This document shows, in pieces, positions 19,098-28,553 of a stretch of DNA of 64,000 nt. Position 1 is the stretch's first letter, and each line of letters opens with the position of its first letter. This stretch comes from Basfia succiniciproducens (GTDB taxonomy: Bacteria; Pseudomonadota; Gammaproteobacteria; Enterobacterales; Pasteurellaceae), in NCBI RefSeq assembly GCF_011455875.1, contig NZ_CP015031.1:1717405-1781404 (forward strand), read 5' to 3'. Below the pieces are notes generated by a model that saw only the letters and a program-made list of their open reading frames with translations, had not been told where the DNA came from and ran no database searches. The translations under genes and the position numbers were made by a program.

Positions 19098-21413
19098 TTA
19101 TTTCTTCCACCCTTTCAACGCATCGGCAAAGGCGTTATTGGCAAACTGATTGCGTTGTGGTTGCCGGTTATCCCGACGGTTGCGATCCTGTCCGGATTTT
19201 GTTGATAAAGTGCGGTCGGATTTTTCCGAATTTTTGACCGCACTTTCGTCTAAACGCATGGTTAACGCAATACGGCGGCGGGCTACATCCACCTCAAGTA
19301 CTTTGACTTTTACCACATCGCCGGTTTTCACTACCTGGTGCGGGTCTTCCACAAATTTATCGCTCAATGAAGAAATATGGACTAAGCCGTCCTGATGAAC
19401 GCCGATATCCACAAAGGCGCCGAAGTTGGTTACGTTAGTGATAGTGCCTTCCAGAATCATACCGGCTTTCAAATCGGTAATCTCTTCAACGCCTTCCATA
19501 AAGGTCGCCGTTTTAAATTCGCCGCGGGGATCCCGCCCCGGTTTTTCCAATTCTTTGAAGATGTCCTGCACGGTCGGCAAACCGAATTTTTCATTAGTAA
19601 ATTGCGTTGCATCAAGACGGCGAAGGGCGTTTGAATTACCCATTAAATCCCGAATGGATTGTTCCGTAACCTGTAGGATATTTTCCACTACCGCATAAGT
19701 TTCCGGGTGGACCCCTGAGGAATCCAACGGATTTTTCCCGTTAAGAATACGCATAAATCCCGCACATTGTTCAAAGGCTTTCGGTCCTAAACGCGGAACG
19801 CTTAGTAGTTGCTGACGGCTTTCAAAACGGCCGTTTTCATCACGATAGGCAACGATATTTTGCGCCAGCACTTTCGTCATCCCCGCCACGCGTGTGAGTA
19901 ACGGCGCGGAAGCGGTGTTAATATCCACGCCTACCGCATTCACACAGTCTTCCACCACCGCATCCAGTTTACGGGCTAACTGAGATTGGTTGACGTCATG
20001 TTGATATTGGCCCACACCAATGGCTTTCGGTTCAATTTTTACCAACTCCGCCAACGGGTCTTGCAAACGGCGGGCAATTGACACCGCACCGCGCAATGAC
20101 ACATCTAACTCGGGAAATTCCGCGGCGGCAAATTCGGAAGCGGAGTAAACGGATGCCCCCGCTTCGCTCACAACAACGGTTTGCGCAGACCAATCCGTCG
20201 ATTGCTTAATCACCTCTTTGGCAAAACGCTCGGTTTCACGGGAAGCGGTACCGTTGCCGATAGCAATCAACTCGGCATGATATTTTTTACCTAATTGATA
20301 AAGGGAAACCATTGCCTCATTCATTCTGCCGGTATGGGGGTAAATTGTATCCGTTGCCAATAATTTGCCGGTACTATCCACAACCGCTACTTTCACCCCG
20401 GTACGCAAACCCGGGTCGAGACCGATTGTGGTTTTAGCTCCGGCAGGCGCCGCCATTAAAAGTGCGGTTAAATTCCGGGCAAAAACATCAATGGCTTCAT
20501 CTTCCGCTTTTTCACGCAATGAGCCCATTAAATCCGTTTCCAAATGCAGCGACACTTTAATTTTCCAGGTCCAGGCGATCACCTGCGCACGCCATTTATC
20601 CGCCGGCAATCCGGTCAAACGTACCGCTAAATGCTCGCGAATAATTTCCTCGCAATAACTAGAACGGGAACCTTCTTCCGCATCGGGATCCGCATTTAAA
20701 CTTAACTGCAGAAAACCTTCGTTACGCCCGCGGAACATTGCTAACGCCCGGTGAGACGGCACATTTTTCAACAATTCCTGATGGTCAAAATAATCCTGAA
20801 ATTTTGCACCGTCCGTTTCTTTTCCTTCAATAACTTTCGATACTAAAACGGCATTATGCTGTAAATATTGACGGACCTTAGCCAATAATTGCGCATCTTC
20901 GGCAAAACGCTCCATTAAAATATAACGGGCGCCGTCTAGCGCGGCTTTTGTATCCGGCACGCCTTTATTCGCATCCACATAAGCAAGCGCGGCGCTTTCC
21001 GGCTCATGTTCCGGTTCCGACCACAATAAATCCGCCAACGGCTCAAGCCCCGCTTCAATGGCAATTTGCCCTTTCGTACGGCGTTTCGGTTTATAAGGCA
21101 AATACAAATCTTCCAATTCGTTTTTGCTTAACGTGGCATTAATTTTAGCGCGTAATTCATCGGTCAATTTGCCTTGCTCGTCAATAGACTTCAAAATCGT
21201 CTGGCGGCGATCTTCAAGCTCTCGCAAATAGATTAAACGGGTTTCAAAATGACGCAACTGAGTATCGTCTAAGCCGCCTGTCACTTCTTTACGGTAACGG
21301 GCAATAAAAGGAATGGTATTACCTTCGTCCAATAATTGAACGGCGGCTAAAATTTGTTTCGGCTGAACGCTGAGTTCAGCGGCAATAACTTGACTGATTT
21401 GTTGATTTAACAT
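19098..21413 (-). CDS. tex: Tex family RNA-binding transcription accessory protein
   Basis: The 771-residue protein has the Tex architecture: N-terminal helical domain with [10 protein letters not shown] near residue 40, YqgF/RNase H-like domain ([10 protein letters not shown] near 332), helix-hairpin-helix domain ([16 protein letters not shown] near 545), and an S1 RNA-binding domain near 645-720 ([24 protein letters not shown]). The last 45 residues are basic and Gln/Asn-rich. Tex affects transcription and is required for toxin expression in Bordetella. It is divergent from greB, as in E. coli. A pair of USS cores lies in the codons before the S1-tail junction near 19209-19243. Confidence 0.93.
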   Translation of the reverse strand: MLNQQISQVIAAELSVQPKQILAAVQLLDEGNTIPFIARYRKEVTGGLDDTQLRHFETRLIYLRELEDRRQTILKSIDEQGKLTDELRAKINATLSKNELEDLYLPYKPKRRTKGQIAIEAGLEPLADLLWSEPEHEPESAALAYVDANKGVPDTKAALDGARYILMERFAEDAQLLAKVRQYLQHNAVLVSKVIEGKETDGAKFQDYFDHQELLKNVPSHRALAMFRGRNEGFLQLSLNADPDAEEGSRSSYCEEIIREHLAVRLTGLPADKWRAQVIAWTWKIKVSLHLETDLMGSLREKAEDEAIDVFARNLTALLMAAPAGAKTTIGLDPGLRTGVKVAVVDSTGKLLATDTIYPHTGRMNEAMVSLYQLGKKYHAELIAIGNGTASRETERFAKEVIKQSTDWSAQTVVVSEAGASVYSASEFAAAEFPELDVSLRGAVSIARRLQDPLAELVKIEPKAIGVGQYQHDVNQSQLARKLDAVVEDCVNAVGVDINTASAPLLTRVAGMTKVLAQNIVAYRDENGRFESRQQLLSVPRLGPKAFEQCAGFMRILNGKNPLDSSGVHPETYAVVENILQVTEQSIRDLMGNSNALRRLDATQFTNEKFGLPTVQDIFKELEKPGRDPRGEFKTATFMEGVEEITDLKAGMILEGTITNVTNFGAFVDIGVHQDGLVHISSLSDKFVEDPHQVVKTGDVVKVKVLEVDVARRRIALTMRLDESAVKNSEKSDRTLSTKSGQDRNRRDNRQPQRNQFANNAFADALKGWKK

Positions 21414-21536
21414 GGTAAATTCTATAACTTTCTTTTACTAAAAATTGTGCATAGCATACTGGTTTTAGGGATATGGCTCAAATATTTCTTAAAATTAGGA
21501 TATAATTTGACCGCACTTTTTTGAGGAACTTGGATT

Positions 21537-22013
21537 ATGGCAAAATCAAATTACATTACCCGAGCGGGCTGGAATGTGCTTGATCAGGAATTAAAATATT
21601 TATGGAAAGACGAGCGTCCGAAAGTCACACAAGCGGTTTCCGATGCCGCCGCCATGGGCGATCGCAGCGAAAATGCCGAGTATATTTACGGCAAACGCCG
21701 ATTACGCGAAATCGACCGCAGAGTACGTTTTCTGTCCAAACGACTGGAAGTCCTACAAATCGTCGATTACAACCCCAAACAGGAAGGCAAAGTGTTTTTT
21801 GGCGCATGGATTGAACTGGAAAATGAAGAGGGTGAAATAAAACGATATCGTATTGTGGGTTGCGACGAATTCGATCCGGCAAAAAACTGGATTTCTATTG
21901 ATTCGCCCGTCGCCAGAGCATTAATCGGCAAACAAATTGACGATGAAGTGCGGGTAGAAACACCGGCGGGTAAGGTTTTATTGTATGTGAATAACATATG
22001 GTATGAAAAATAA
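21537..22013 (+). CDS. greB: Transcription elongation factor GreB
   Basis: GreB enters the secondary channel of backtracked RNA polymerase and stimulates cleavage of the transcript 3' end. The 158-residue product has an N-terminal coiled coil with the acidic tip (MGDRSENAEYIYGKRRLREIDR, tip Asp/Glu near residues 41-44, shown in two parts here) and a C-terminal FKBP-like domain from about 80. KYLWKDERP near residue 20 marks GreB rather than GreA. A USS lies immediately upstream and runs into the GAGGA ribosome site. Confidence 0.92.
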   Translation: MAKSNYITRAGWNVLDQELKYLWKDERPKVTQAVSDAAAMGDRSENAEYIYGKRRLREIDRRVRFLSKRLEVLQIVDYNPKQEGKVFFGAWIELENEEGEIKRYRIVGCDEFDPAKNWISIDSPVARALIGKQIDDEVRVETPAGKVLLYVNNIWYEK

Positions 22014-22049
22014 AGCGTAACACAGGTTTTATACGGATTTAAATTAACA

Positions 22050-22083
22050 AAAAAGCTATCGCCGAACGGTGATAGCTTTTTTA
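22050..22083 (+). terminator. Intrinsic terminator after greB
   Basis: GCTATCGCC (22055-22063) pairs with GGTGATAGC (22068-22076) with one G-T pair and a GAAC loop, flanked by A and T runs. It may work in both directions, since the next gene converges. Confidence 0.8.
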
Positions 22084-22095
22084 TATCAATGAGCC

Positions 22096-22461
22096 TTAAT
22101 GTCTGTGTCTTCTCATTTCCCGATAATCCGAGTGTTTTGGTTTATGATGAGCAAAATAACGCTCTTTTGGATGATGGCGACGATCCTCATAGCGTAATCT
22201 GTCGAAATCTCTATGATGGCGACGGTCTCCCACTCGATAATGATCATCCCGCTGTTTATTAGCATTCCATTGGCTACCTACCACGCCGCCAAGTGCGGCT
22301 CCCGCCACGGTGGAGGTGACATCGTTGCCTAATACGGCGCCCGCTACGCCGCCTAATGCCGCGCCCACAACGGTATCATGTTGCTGACGGTTTAACGCAT
22401 AAGCGGAAACGGACGTTGTTAATAATGCAAGGATTAAGCCTTTAGCTAAAATTGATTTCAT
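22096..22461 (-). CDS. Glycine-zipper 2TM domain envelope protein
   Basis: The 121-residue product has a Sec signal peptide (cleavage after SVSAYA near residue 22) and a glycine-zipper segment, VVGAALGGVAGAVLG then VAGAALGGVVGSQW (about residues 31-65). The last 55 residues are rich in His, Arg, Asp and Tyr. Such zippers occur in OmpA-like, OsmB-like and SlyB-like envelope proteins and promote helix packing. It is a paralogue of the next gene upstream: both carry the QQ(H/R)DT...GAALGGVVGSQWN block. The function is unknown. Confidence 0.7.
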   Translation of the reverse strand: MKSILAKGLILALLTTSVSAYALNRQQHDTVVGAALGGVAGAVLGNDVTSTVAGAALGGVVGSQWNANKQRDDHYRVGDRRHHRDFDRLRYEDRRHHPKERYFAHHKPKHSDYREMRRHRH

Positions 22462-22499
22462 AAAACCACCTCTTATTTTACTAAAAGTAACCGTTATGC

Positions 22500-22709
22500 T
22501 TAACGATGTTTATTCCATTGGCTGCCCACTACACCGCCAAGTGCAGCGCCCGCCACGGTTGAGACGGTATTCCCGCCGATAATGTTTCCTGCTACACCGC
22601 CGATAACTGCGCCGGTGGCGGTATCACGTTGTTGACCGTGAAGTCCGCAAGCGGAAACTGAAGTTGCTAGTGCGGCGATTACAACCGCTTTTATAATTTT
22701 ACTTGTCAT
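22500..22709 (-). CDS. Small glycine-zipper lipoprotein (OsmB-like)
   Basis: The 69-residue product has a lipoprotein signal ending in SVSAC (Cys near residue 21) and the zipper GAVIGGVAGNIIGG...GAALGGVVGSQWNKHR. E. coli OsmB, an osmotically induced lipoprotein, has a similar plan, but sequence alone does not prove orthology. GGAGAAATAAAA precedes the ATG. It lies 38 bases before the paralogue at 22096-22461, so the two are probably a tandem duplication transcribed together. A TetR-family gene is divergent, and a palindrome lies between. Confidence 0.72.
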   Translation of the reverse strand: MTSKIIKAVVIAALATSVSACGLHGQQRDTATGAVIGGVAGNIIGGNTVSTVAGAALGGVVGSQWNKHR

Positions 22710-22743
22710 TTTTTATTTCTCCGATTTTTATTTCGAAATTTAA

Positions 22744-22759
22744 TGTTACACTTGTAACA
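22744..22759. promoter_or_regulatory. Palindrome between glycine-zipper genes and tetR-like gene (operator candidate)
   Basis: TGTTACA-CT-TGTAACA is a perfect 7+7 inverted repeat, 35 bp before the small lipoprotein. A further half-site TGTAACA (22836-22842) touches the regulator start codon. The placing suits a TetR dimer that controls both sides. Confidence 0.5.
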
Positions 22760-22844
22760 CTTCATGGTCGCTATTTTATGGAAACCGGTGACCTAGTCAA
22801 TACAATTACCCTAAACTGAAACAATATGAGAGATTTGTAACAGT

Positions 22845-23357
22845 ATGAAAAAAAATCTGAACTTTGTGGTAAAAGAGAGTATCACCGAAGCCTTATTGCG
22901 TTTAATGGCGAAAAAAAACTTCGATGAAATTAATATCACCGCAATTACCGAACTCGCCGGTGTAAGCCGCATTTCCTTTTACCGTAACTTTGATTCTAAA
23001 GAAGACGTACTGATTAAATATATGTACGTAAGAGCCAAAGAACTTTATAAACCCTTTGAAAGTCAAGATGTTAGCGTACGTGACAAATTAATCGGTATGT
23101 TCAAATCCATTGAGGGAATGGAAGATATTATCAATTTACTTTATGCACAAAATTTATCCCATATTTTTTTACAATATTTTAATTTTGTACGAGGCGCGAA
23201 ACCCGAACAGGAAAATCTTGATGCCTATCAAAATTCTATTGTGGTGGGAGTTTGTTTTGGTGCGCTGGACGAATGGATTAAACGAGGCCGGCAGGAAACA
23301 CCCGAACAAATGGTGGATTTATTGCAAAATGTGATTTGGGGCTTTGTGAAAGAATAG
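22845..23357 (+). CDS. TetR family transcriptional regulator
   Basis: The 170-residue product has an N-terminal TetR helix-turn-helix (about residues 12-58: ITEALLRLMAKKNFDEI, ITAITELAGVSRISFYRNF, then DSKEDVL) and an all-helical ligand domain. Members repress neighbouring genes until they bind a small molecule. The family most resembles short regulators with a C-terminal domain of unknown ligand. The divergent glycine-zipper genes and the palindrome at 22744-22759 suggest local targets; this is inference. No ribosome site is obvious; an operator half-site lies in its place. Confidence 0.82.
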   Translation: MKKNLNFVVKESITEALLRLMAKKNFDEINITAITELAGVSRISFYRNFDSKEDVLIKYMYVRAKELYKPFESQDVSVRDKLIGMFKSIEGMEDIINLLYAQNLSHIFLQYFNFVRGAKPEQENLDAYQNSIVVGVCFGALDEWIKRGRQETPEQMVDLLQNVIWGFVKE

Positions 23358-23706
23358 AATTCTTAATAAACCTTAAGAAATTATCGCTTAAAGGACATAA
23401 ATTTAATTAAAAGTGCGGTCAAAATTTGGAAAATTTTAATTTTATTTTCTATTTTTCCCCAAAAAAATGGTAAAACTCATGCTATAACGCACATTTCCTA
23501 TGCTTGCACCAAGTCATAGCTGTTCAGAACCTTTAATATTATAATTCTGCTCCCGTTAGCAGGAGAAAGTATTGTAGAAAGCAGGTGGTTGGGGATACAA
23601 ACAATCATTTTTTGCTAAATTTTTGCAAAATTCACTTGTGATTTCCCCCTCCGCCTTACAGGCACCTCCCCCAGCTTCGTGGGGGAGGGAAAATAACGTT
23701 TTCTAT

Positions 23707-23756
23707 TTTCGCTCCCACCTTTACGGGGGGAGCTGTCACGAAGTGACTGAGGGGGG
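23707..23756 (+). repeat. 50-bp intergenic repeat, copy 1
   Basis: Identical over 50 bp to 23897-23946. It contains CTCCC...GGGAG and GTCAC-GAA-GTGAC hairpins and ends in six G. Upstream at 23661-23700 is a related CCTCCCCC/GGGGGAGG hairpin that recurs imperfectly at 23769-23805. The gene-free stretch 23358-23954 consists of these units plus AT-rich DNA and one USS near 23411; I see no open frame of note. Confidence 0.85.
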
Positions 23757-23896
23757 TATTTTCATGCAGGCGCCTCCCCCAGCTTTGTGAGAGAGAAAAT
23801 AACGTTTCGCGCCTTCGCTGCTTGGCGCTACCATGTTGTAACCTTCTGAGGTGGCGTCAATGCTTACGATTTCCGCATAAATGTAACGTTATTCTA

Positions 23897-23946
23897 TTTC
23901 GCTCCCACCTTTACGGGGGGAGCTGTCACGAAGTGACTGAGGGGGG
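23897..23946 (+). repeat. 50-bp intergenic repeat, copy 2
   Basis: Second exact copy of the unit at 23707-23756, 190 bp downstream. It ends eight bases before the cysE stop, so its hairpins may also end cysE transcripts. Confidence 0.85.
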
Positions 23947-23954
23947 CATATTGA

Positions 23955-24752
23955 CTAAATATTCAAAGCTTCCGCATCATCAATAAAATATTGGTTCATA
24001 TCAAAAGCCGGTTTTGCACTGCGGTCTTTGCTGATAATCTTCGCCGGCACACCCGCTGCAGTGGCATATTCCGGTACGGGTTGCAAAACCACGGAATTAG
24101 CGCCGATTTTAGCGTATTTACCCACTTCAATATTACCTAAAATTTTCGCACCCGCACCAATCATCACGCCCTCGCGGATTTTCGGGTGGCGATCGCCGGA
24201 TTCTTTCCCCGTACCGCCAAGGGTTACGCCCTGCAAAATAGATACGTCATTTTCAATTACTGCGGTTTCCCCCACCACAATGCCGGTGGCATGGTCAAAC
24301 ATAATGCCGCAACCCACACGCGCCGCCGGATGAATATCCACGTCAAACGCCACGGAAATCTGGTTTTGCAGATAAATGGCAAGCGATTTGCGGTTTTGTT
24401 GCCAAAGATGATGAGTAATACGATAACTCTGAATAGCATGAAAACCTTTTAAATAAAGTAACGGCGTCGACCATAAACCGACTGCAGGGTCACGTTGACG
24501 CACGGCATGAATGTCGCAAGCGGCGCTGTCGATAATACGCGGGTCGTCTTGATAAGTTTCTTCAATAATTTCACGCAAAGTAATTGCCGGCATGGTAGAG
24601 GTTGCCAATTTGTTGGCTAAAATATAACTCAATGCACCGCCTAAATTTTTATGTTTTAGAATAGTGGAATGGAAGAAGCTGGCTAGAACGGGCTCATGTT
24701 CAACAAGTTCTTTTGCTTCATTGCGGATATTATTCCAGACTTCACGTAACAT
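23955..24752 (-). CDS. cysE: Serine O-acetyltransferase
   Basis: CysE acetylates serine with acetyl-CoA, the committed step of cysteine synthesis. The 265-residue product has the N-terminal SATase domain (EVWNNIRNEAKELVEHEPVL, shown here as the first 20 or so residues) and a left-handed beta-helix of hexapeptide repeats from about 140, with DIHPAARVG, FDHATGIVVGETAVI (catalytic His/Asp) and GDRHPKIREGV. It ends in a C-terminal tail with NI, as expected for binding to cysteine synthase. It follows gpsA by 21 bases, in the order yibN-secB-gpsA-cysE known from E. coli. Confidence 0.96.
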   Translation of the reverse strand: MLREVWNNIRNEAKELVEHEPVLASFFHSTILKHKNLGGALSYILANKLATSTMPAITLREIIEETYQDDPRIIDSAACDIHAVRQRDPAVGLWSTPLLYLKGFHAIQSYRITHHLWQQNRKSLAIYLQNQISVAFDVDIHPAARVGCGIMFDHATGIVVGETAVIENDVSILQGVTLGGTGKESGDRHPKIREGVMIGAGAKILGNIEVGKYAKIGANSVVLQPVPEYATAAGVPAKIISKDRSAKPAFDMNQYFIDDAEALNI

Positions 24753-24773
24753 TATTGTTCCTTAATCAGTAAA

Positions 24774-25781
24774 TTATTCAACTTTGCTTTTACGTCCTAA
24801 TAATGCGGTTGCCGCCTCCTTGGCATCTTTCCCGCAAAATAGGACCTGATAAATTTGTTCCGTTATCGGCATTTCAATGCTTTGCTTCTGTGCCAGCATA
24901 TAGGCCTCTTTGGTGTTGTAATAGCCTTCTACCACCTGGCCGATTTCATCCATTGCCGTTCGCGCATCCACACCTTGACCGAGCATCATACCGAAGCGAC
25001 GGTTTCTTGATTGATTATCCGTGCAGGTTAATACCAAATCTCCAAGGCCGGACATACCCATAAACGTATTTACATTCGCCCCCAAGGATACGCCTAAACG
25101 GCTGATTTCCGCAATACCGCGGGTAATTAATGCGGTACGGGCGTTGGCGCCGAATCCCATGCCGTCCGACATACCCGCGCTAATGGCAATCACATTTTTA
25201 ATTGCGCCGCCCAGTTGCACACCTACCATATCATTATTGATGTACACGCGAAAATGCTTGCTGCAATGAATTCTTGCTTGGAATTCTTTGGCAAATTGTT
25301 CGTTTTCCGCCGCCAGGGTAATCGCCGTTGGTAAACCTGCCGCAAGTTCTTTGGCAAAAGTCGGCCCAGATAACACGGCTAAAGGATATTGCGAACCCAA
25401 TTCCTGCTCCACCAGATTTTGCAATAATCGTCCCGTGCCTCGTTCCAACCCTTTAGTCGCCCAAATAATACGGTGCCGGTTATGCAGAAACGGCTTAATT
25501 TGTTGAATCACTTCACCGAATACATGGCTTGGCACCACAATTAACAAATCTTTGGATTTTTCCACCGCACTTTTAAGATCGGATTCAACCCGTAAGACTT
25601 CAGGAAAGGAAATATCGGGCAAAAAACGTGCATTTTGACGTTCTTGCGCCATTTGAGCGCAAGCCGTCGGGTTATGTCCCCATAAATAAGTGGGATAGCC
25701 GTTGCGGGATAGGGCAATTGCCAGGGCTGTTCCGTAAGAACCGGCGCCCAGAATTGTCACGGGAGAAGCCTGAATACTCAT
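24774..25781 (-). CDS. gpsA: Glycerol-3-phosphate dehydrogenase [NAD(P)+]
   Basis: GpsA reduces dihydroxyacetone phosphate to sn-glycerol-3-phosphate for phospholipid synthesis. The 335-residue product has [14 protein letters not shown] near residue 12, WGHNP, the [11 protein letters not shown] block near 108, the catalytic Lys in [13 protein letters not shown] near 190 and the GLGDLVLTC signature near 243. AGAGG precedes the ATG. It is upstream of cysE with a short gap and downstream of secB across a hairpin. Confidence 0.96.
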   Translation of the reverse strand: MSIQASPVTILGAGSYGTALAIALSRNGYPTYLWGHNPTACAQMAQERQNARFLPDISFPEVLRVESDLKSAVEKSKDLLIVVPSHVFGEVIQQIKPFLHNRHRIIWATKGLERGTGRLLQNLVEQELGSQYPLAVLSGPTFAKELAAGLPTAITLAAENEQFAKEFQARIHCSKHFRVYINNDMVGVQLGGAIKNVIAISAGMSDGMGFGANARTALITRGIAEISRLGVSLGANVNTFMGMSGLGDLVLTCTDNQSRNRRFGMMLGQGVDARTAMDEIGQVVEGYYNTKEAYMLAQKQSIEMPITEQIYQVLFCGKDAKEAATALLGRKSKVE

Positions 25782-25835
25782 AAATTACCTCTGAAATGAA
25801 AATTATCAGCAAAACTGAAAAAATATTACAGCGAT

Positions 25836-25863
25836 AAAAATAGCACGGACAAAATGTCCGTGC
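25836..25863 (-). terminator. Terminator after secB
   Basis: GCACGGACA (25843-25851) and TGTCCGTGC (25855-25863) form a perfect 9-bp stem; on the minus strand TATTTTTATC follows. It would separate yibN-secB from gpsA-cysE. Confidence 0.7.
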
Positions 25864-25876
25864 CATCAAGATAATA

Positions 25877-26386
25877 TTAATGTTGCACTTCGGTCGAAGA
25901 TTCGGCGTTTTGACTTTCTTGTTCCTGACGTTGTAAGAATTCCATAAACAACGCATCAAAGTTTACCGGAGAAAGATTTAATGCCGGGAACGTGCCGCGA
26001 TTTACCAAGTTAGACACTAATTCGCGCGCATAAGGGAAAAGCATATTCGGACATTGAGAAGTTAAACAATGAGCCATTTGCATATCTTCCAAACCGCTAA
26101 TGGTAAATACGCCCGCCTGTTTCACTTCGCATAAAAAGGCTAAATCACCGCTATCTTCCAAAGTGGTTTCAACGGAAATATTCAATACGACTTCGTATAA
26201 ATCCTCACCTAACTGTTTTGCTTCCGTACTTAAATCAAAATTTAATTTTGGTTTCCATTCCTGTTGGAAAACATGAGGGAGATTAGGCGCTTCAAATGAA
26301 ATGTCTTTCACATAAATGCGTTGAATTTGTAACACCGCTTGTTGTTCTTCTGTGGCTGTTGCCGGAGTTTGGTTTTCTTCTGCCAT
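25877..26386 (-). CDS. secB: Protein-export chaperone SecB
   Basis: SecB is a tetrameric cytoplasmic chaperone that keeps preproteins unfolded and hands them to SecA. The 169-residue product has [19 protein letters not shown] near residue 25, [13 protein letters not shown] FDLSTEAKQ, and the SecA-contact region [21 protein letters not shown] near 135, shortened here to its start LFPYAREL. The C-terminus is acidic. It follows yibN by 11 bases. The glutaredoxin gene grxC that sits between yibN and secB in E. coli is absent. Confidence 0.96.
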   Translation of the reverse strand: MAEENQTPATATEEQQAVLQIQRIYVKDISFEAPNLPHVFQQEWKPKLNFDLSTEAKQLGEDLYEVVLNISVETTLEDSGDLAFLCEVKQAGVFTISGLEDMQMAHCLTSQCPNMLFPYARELVSNLVNRGTFPALNLSPVNFDALFMEFLQRQEQESQNAESSTEVQH

Positions 26387-26397
26387 TGTGACAATCC

Positions 26398-26835
26398 TTA
26401 TTTAACTAATGGTAAATTTTGCGATTTCCAGCCCATAATGCCTTCATTTAAGACATAAACATGAGCGAAGCCCTGTTTTGTTAAAAGCTGCGCCGATGAA
26501 CGTGCAGTAAAACCGTTTGCACAAACTAAAATAACATGACGGTCTTTATGTTGTTCAAGCTTGCCGAGATTCCGGTTTTTGATATCGGTCGGAATAAACT
26601 CCAAACTACCTGCAATATGTCCGCGCTTAAACTCATCAATACTGCGTAAATCAATTACCACCGCATCTTCATTATTAATTAAGCTTGTCGCTTCGGCATT
26701 TGACAGGATTTTTACTTTACTGGTAAAGGATTTTACTAATTGAAAAATCACAATTACGAAAATTGCAACCCAGGCTGCAATTAAAAGGGTATGATTTTTG
26801 GCAAACTCGGTTGCCATCGGCATAAATTCTTCCAT
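26398..26835 (-). CDS. yibN: Membrane-anchored rhodanese-like protein YibN
   Basis: The 145-residue product has one N-terminal membrane helix (about residues 15-35, [19 protein letters not shown] in that region) and a cytoplasmic rhodanese domain with [18 protein letters not shown] near 62 and the active-site loop [10 protein letters not shown] near 108. The loop Cys is present, unlike E. coli YibN which lacks it, so sulfurtransferase activity is possible here. It leads the yibN-secB pair. Confidence 0.85.
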   Translation of the reverse strand: MEEFMPMATEFAKNHTLLIAAWVAIFVIVIFQLVKSFTSKVKILSNAEATSLINNEDAVVIDLRSIDEFKRGHIAGSLEFIPTDIKNRNLGKLEQHKDRHVILVCANGFTARSSAQLLTKQGFAHVYVLNEGIMGWKSQNLPLVK

Positions 26836-27019
26836 TTCACTCTCGAAAATAAGTAATCAAAAATAGGGGTTAAGTATAACCGCTGTTTCTTGATCTTTCA
26901 AAGAAACTATTACAATTTAATTGATCTACATTATAGATATGACTACCTATTATTGGTATATTAACAAGCGATTTCAAAACAGCGTTAATGTTTTGTTTTT
27001 TCTGCTAGAAATCACTGTG

Positions 27020-27048
27020 TTGACACAGACGGAAGTGTTAAAAATACT
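27020..27048 (+). promoter_or_regulatory. Promoter candidate for the Dcu transporter
   Basis: Consensus TTGACA (27020-27025) and AATACT (27043-27048) are 17 bp apart. The -35 overlaps an inverted repeat CTGTG-TTGA-CACAG (27015-27028). A half FNR-like site TTGAT lies at 26921-26925. Confidence 0.5.
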
Positions 27049-27085
27049 TCTTAATAAAAAATTAAAAATAATTTAGGAGACAAAT

Positions 27086-28408
27086 ATGTCTGCAATGTTT
27101 CTTATTCAATTTGCCATAGTTTTACTATGTATCTTGATGGGTGCCCGTGCCGGCGGTATCGGTTTGGGTGTATTCGGCGGGTTAGGTTTGGCCATTTTAT
27201 CCTTCGGATTCGGGCTGAAGCCGGCGGGCTTGCCAATCGACGTTATGTTTATGATCATGGCGGTAGTTTCCGCTGCAGCGGCAATGCAAGCGGCAGGCGG
27301 CTTGGACTATATGATCAAAATCGCAACCAATATTCTGCGCCGTAATCCGAAATATATTACCTTTATGGCGCCGGCGGTAACTTGGTTGTTCACTTTTCTT
27401 GCGGGTACCGGCCATGTTGCCTATTCCGTATTACCGGTTATCGCCGAAGTGGCCCGCCACAACGGCGTACGCCCCGAACGTCCGCTTTCAATGGCGGTAA
27501 TCGCCTCACAATTCGCTATTGTGGCAAGTCCGATTGCCGCAGCGGTTGTTGCCGTGGTCGCTTATCTCGAACCGCAAGGCATTACACTGGCGAACGTATT
27601 AAGCGTAACTATTCCTGCAACGTTGTTAGGGATTTTCTTAGCCTGTGTCTTCGTCAATAAAATCGGCGTAGAACTAAAAGACGACCCTGAATATCAACGC
27701 CGTTTACAAGATCCGGAATACGTAAAAGCAAATCACGCCGACGTAAACATGGACGAAATTCAATTAAAACCGACTGCAAAATTATCCGTAGGTTTATTCC
27801 TGTTAGGTGCGTTATTAGTAGTTGTGATGGGTGCGTTACCGGAATTACGTCCTTCATTCGACGGCAAACCAATGGGAATGGCGCACACAATTGAAATCGT
27901 GATGCTAACTATAGGTGCATTGATCATTTTCACCTGTAAACCGGACGGTACCGAAATTACTCGCGGCTCCGTATTCCATGCCGGTATGCGTGCGGTAATC
28001 GCTATTTTCGGTATTGCATGGTTAGGCGATACATTAATGCAAGCGCATATGGACGAAGTGAAAGGAATGGTTTCCGGTTTGGTTGAAACCGCGCCTTGGG
28101 CATTCGCATTAGCGTTATTTATCTTATCAATCTTAGTAAACAGCCAAGGTGCGACAGTTGCAACCTTGTTCCCGCTAGGTATTGCGCTAGGTATTCCTGC
28201 GCCGATTTTAATCGGTGTATTTGTTGCGGTAAACGGTTACTTCTTCATCCCGAACTATGGTCCGATCATTGCATCAATCGACTTTGATACTACAGGTACA
28301 ACGCGAATCGGTAAATTCATCTTTAACCACAGCTTCATGCTTCCGGGTTTATTAAGCATGGCGTTCAGCTTAGGTTTTGGTTTGTTATTCGCCAATATGT
28401 TCCTATAA
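27086..28408 (+). CDS. dcuB: Anaerobic C4-dicarboxylate transporter (DcuA/DcuB family)
   Basis: Dcu carriers exchange fumarate, malate or aspartate for succinate across the inner membrane during anaerobic growth. The 440-residue product has 10 or more hydrophobic segments and the family blocks [16 protein letters not shown] near residue 18, QAAGGLDYM near 70, [10 protein letters not shown] near 85, [13 protein letters not shown] near 110, [10 protein letters not shown] near 150 and the C-terminal [19 protein letters not shown] near 405. Both DcuA and DcuB resemble it; the GTGHV motif and FNHSFMLPG favour DcuB, so the symbol is provisional. TAGGAG precedes the ATG. It is monocistronic, with its own terminator. 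Confidence 0.9.
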   Translation: MSAMFLIQFAIVLLCILMGARAGGIGLGVFGGLGLAILSFGFGLKPAGLPIDVMFMIMAVVSAAAAMQAAGGLDYMIKIATNILRRNPKYITFMAPAVTWLFTFLAGTGHVAYSVLPVIAEVARHNGVRPERPLSMAVIASQFAIVASPIAAAVVAVVAYLEPQGITLANVLSVTIPATLLGIFLACVFVNKIGVELKDDPEYQRRLQDPEYVKANHADVNMDEIQLKPTAKLSVGLFLLGALLVVVMGALPELRPSFDGKPMGMAHTIEIVMLTIGALIIFTCKPDGTEITRGSVFHAGMRAVIAIFGIAWLGDTLMQAHMDEVKGMVSGLVETAPWAFALALFILSILVNSQGATVATLFPLGIALGIPAPILIGVFVAVNGYFFIPNYGPIIASIDFDTTGTTRIGKFIFNHSFMLPGLLSMAFSLGFGLLFANMFL

Positions 28409-28424
28409 CTACATAAATAAATGT

Positions 28425-28454
28425 AAAGCGGTGCTTTTAGCGCCGCTTTTTTTT
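28425..28454 (+). terminator. Terminator after the Dcu transporter
   Basis: AAAGCGGTGC (28425-28434) pairs with GCGCCGCTTT (28440-28449) with one G-T pair, followed by a run of T. Confidence 0.8.
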
Positions 28455-28476
28455 ACGCCCGAATCAAAGTGTACAC

Positions 28477-28521
28477 AAAAAAGTGCGGTAAAAAATTTCC
28501 GAAATTTTTACCGCACTTTTT
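28477..28521. terminator. Bidirectional terminator from two uptake signals (dcuB/ilvA)
   Basis: Two inverted USS cores with flanking A/T runs make a stem of about 20 bp with a tiny loop (CC region near 28499). It sits between the convergent dcuB and ilvA genes. Confidence 0.78.
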
Positions 28522-28553
28522 AATGTAACTCTATTAATAAGTCTGCCGGTTAT

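Noticed and set aside
23641..23946. CRISPR array
   Set aside because: Only two identical units 190 bp apart, with unequal contents between; no regular spacers and no cas genes.
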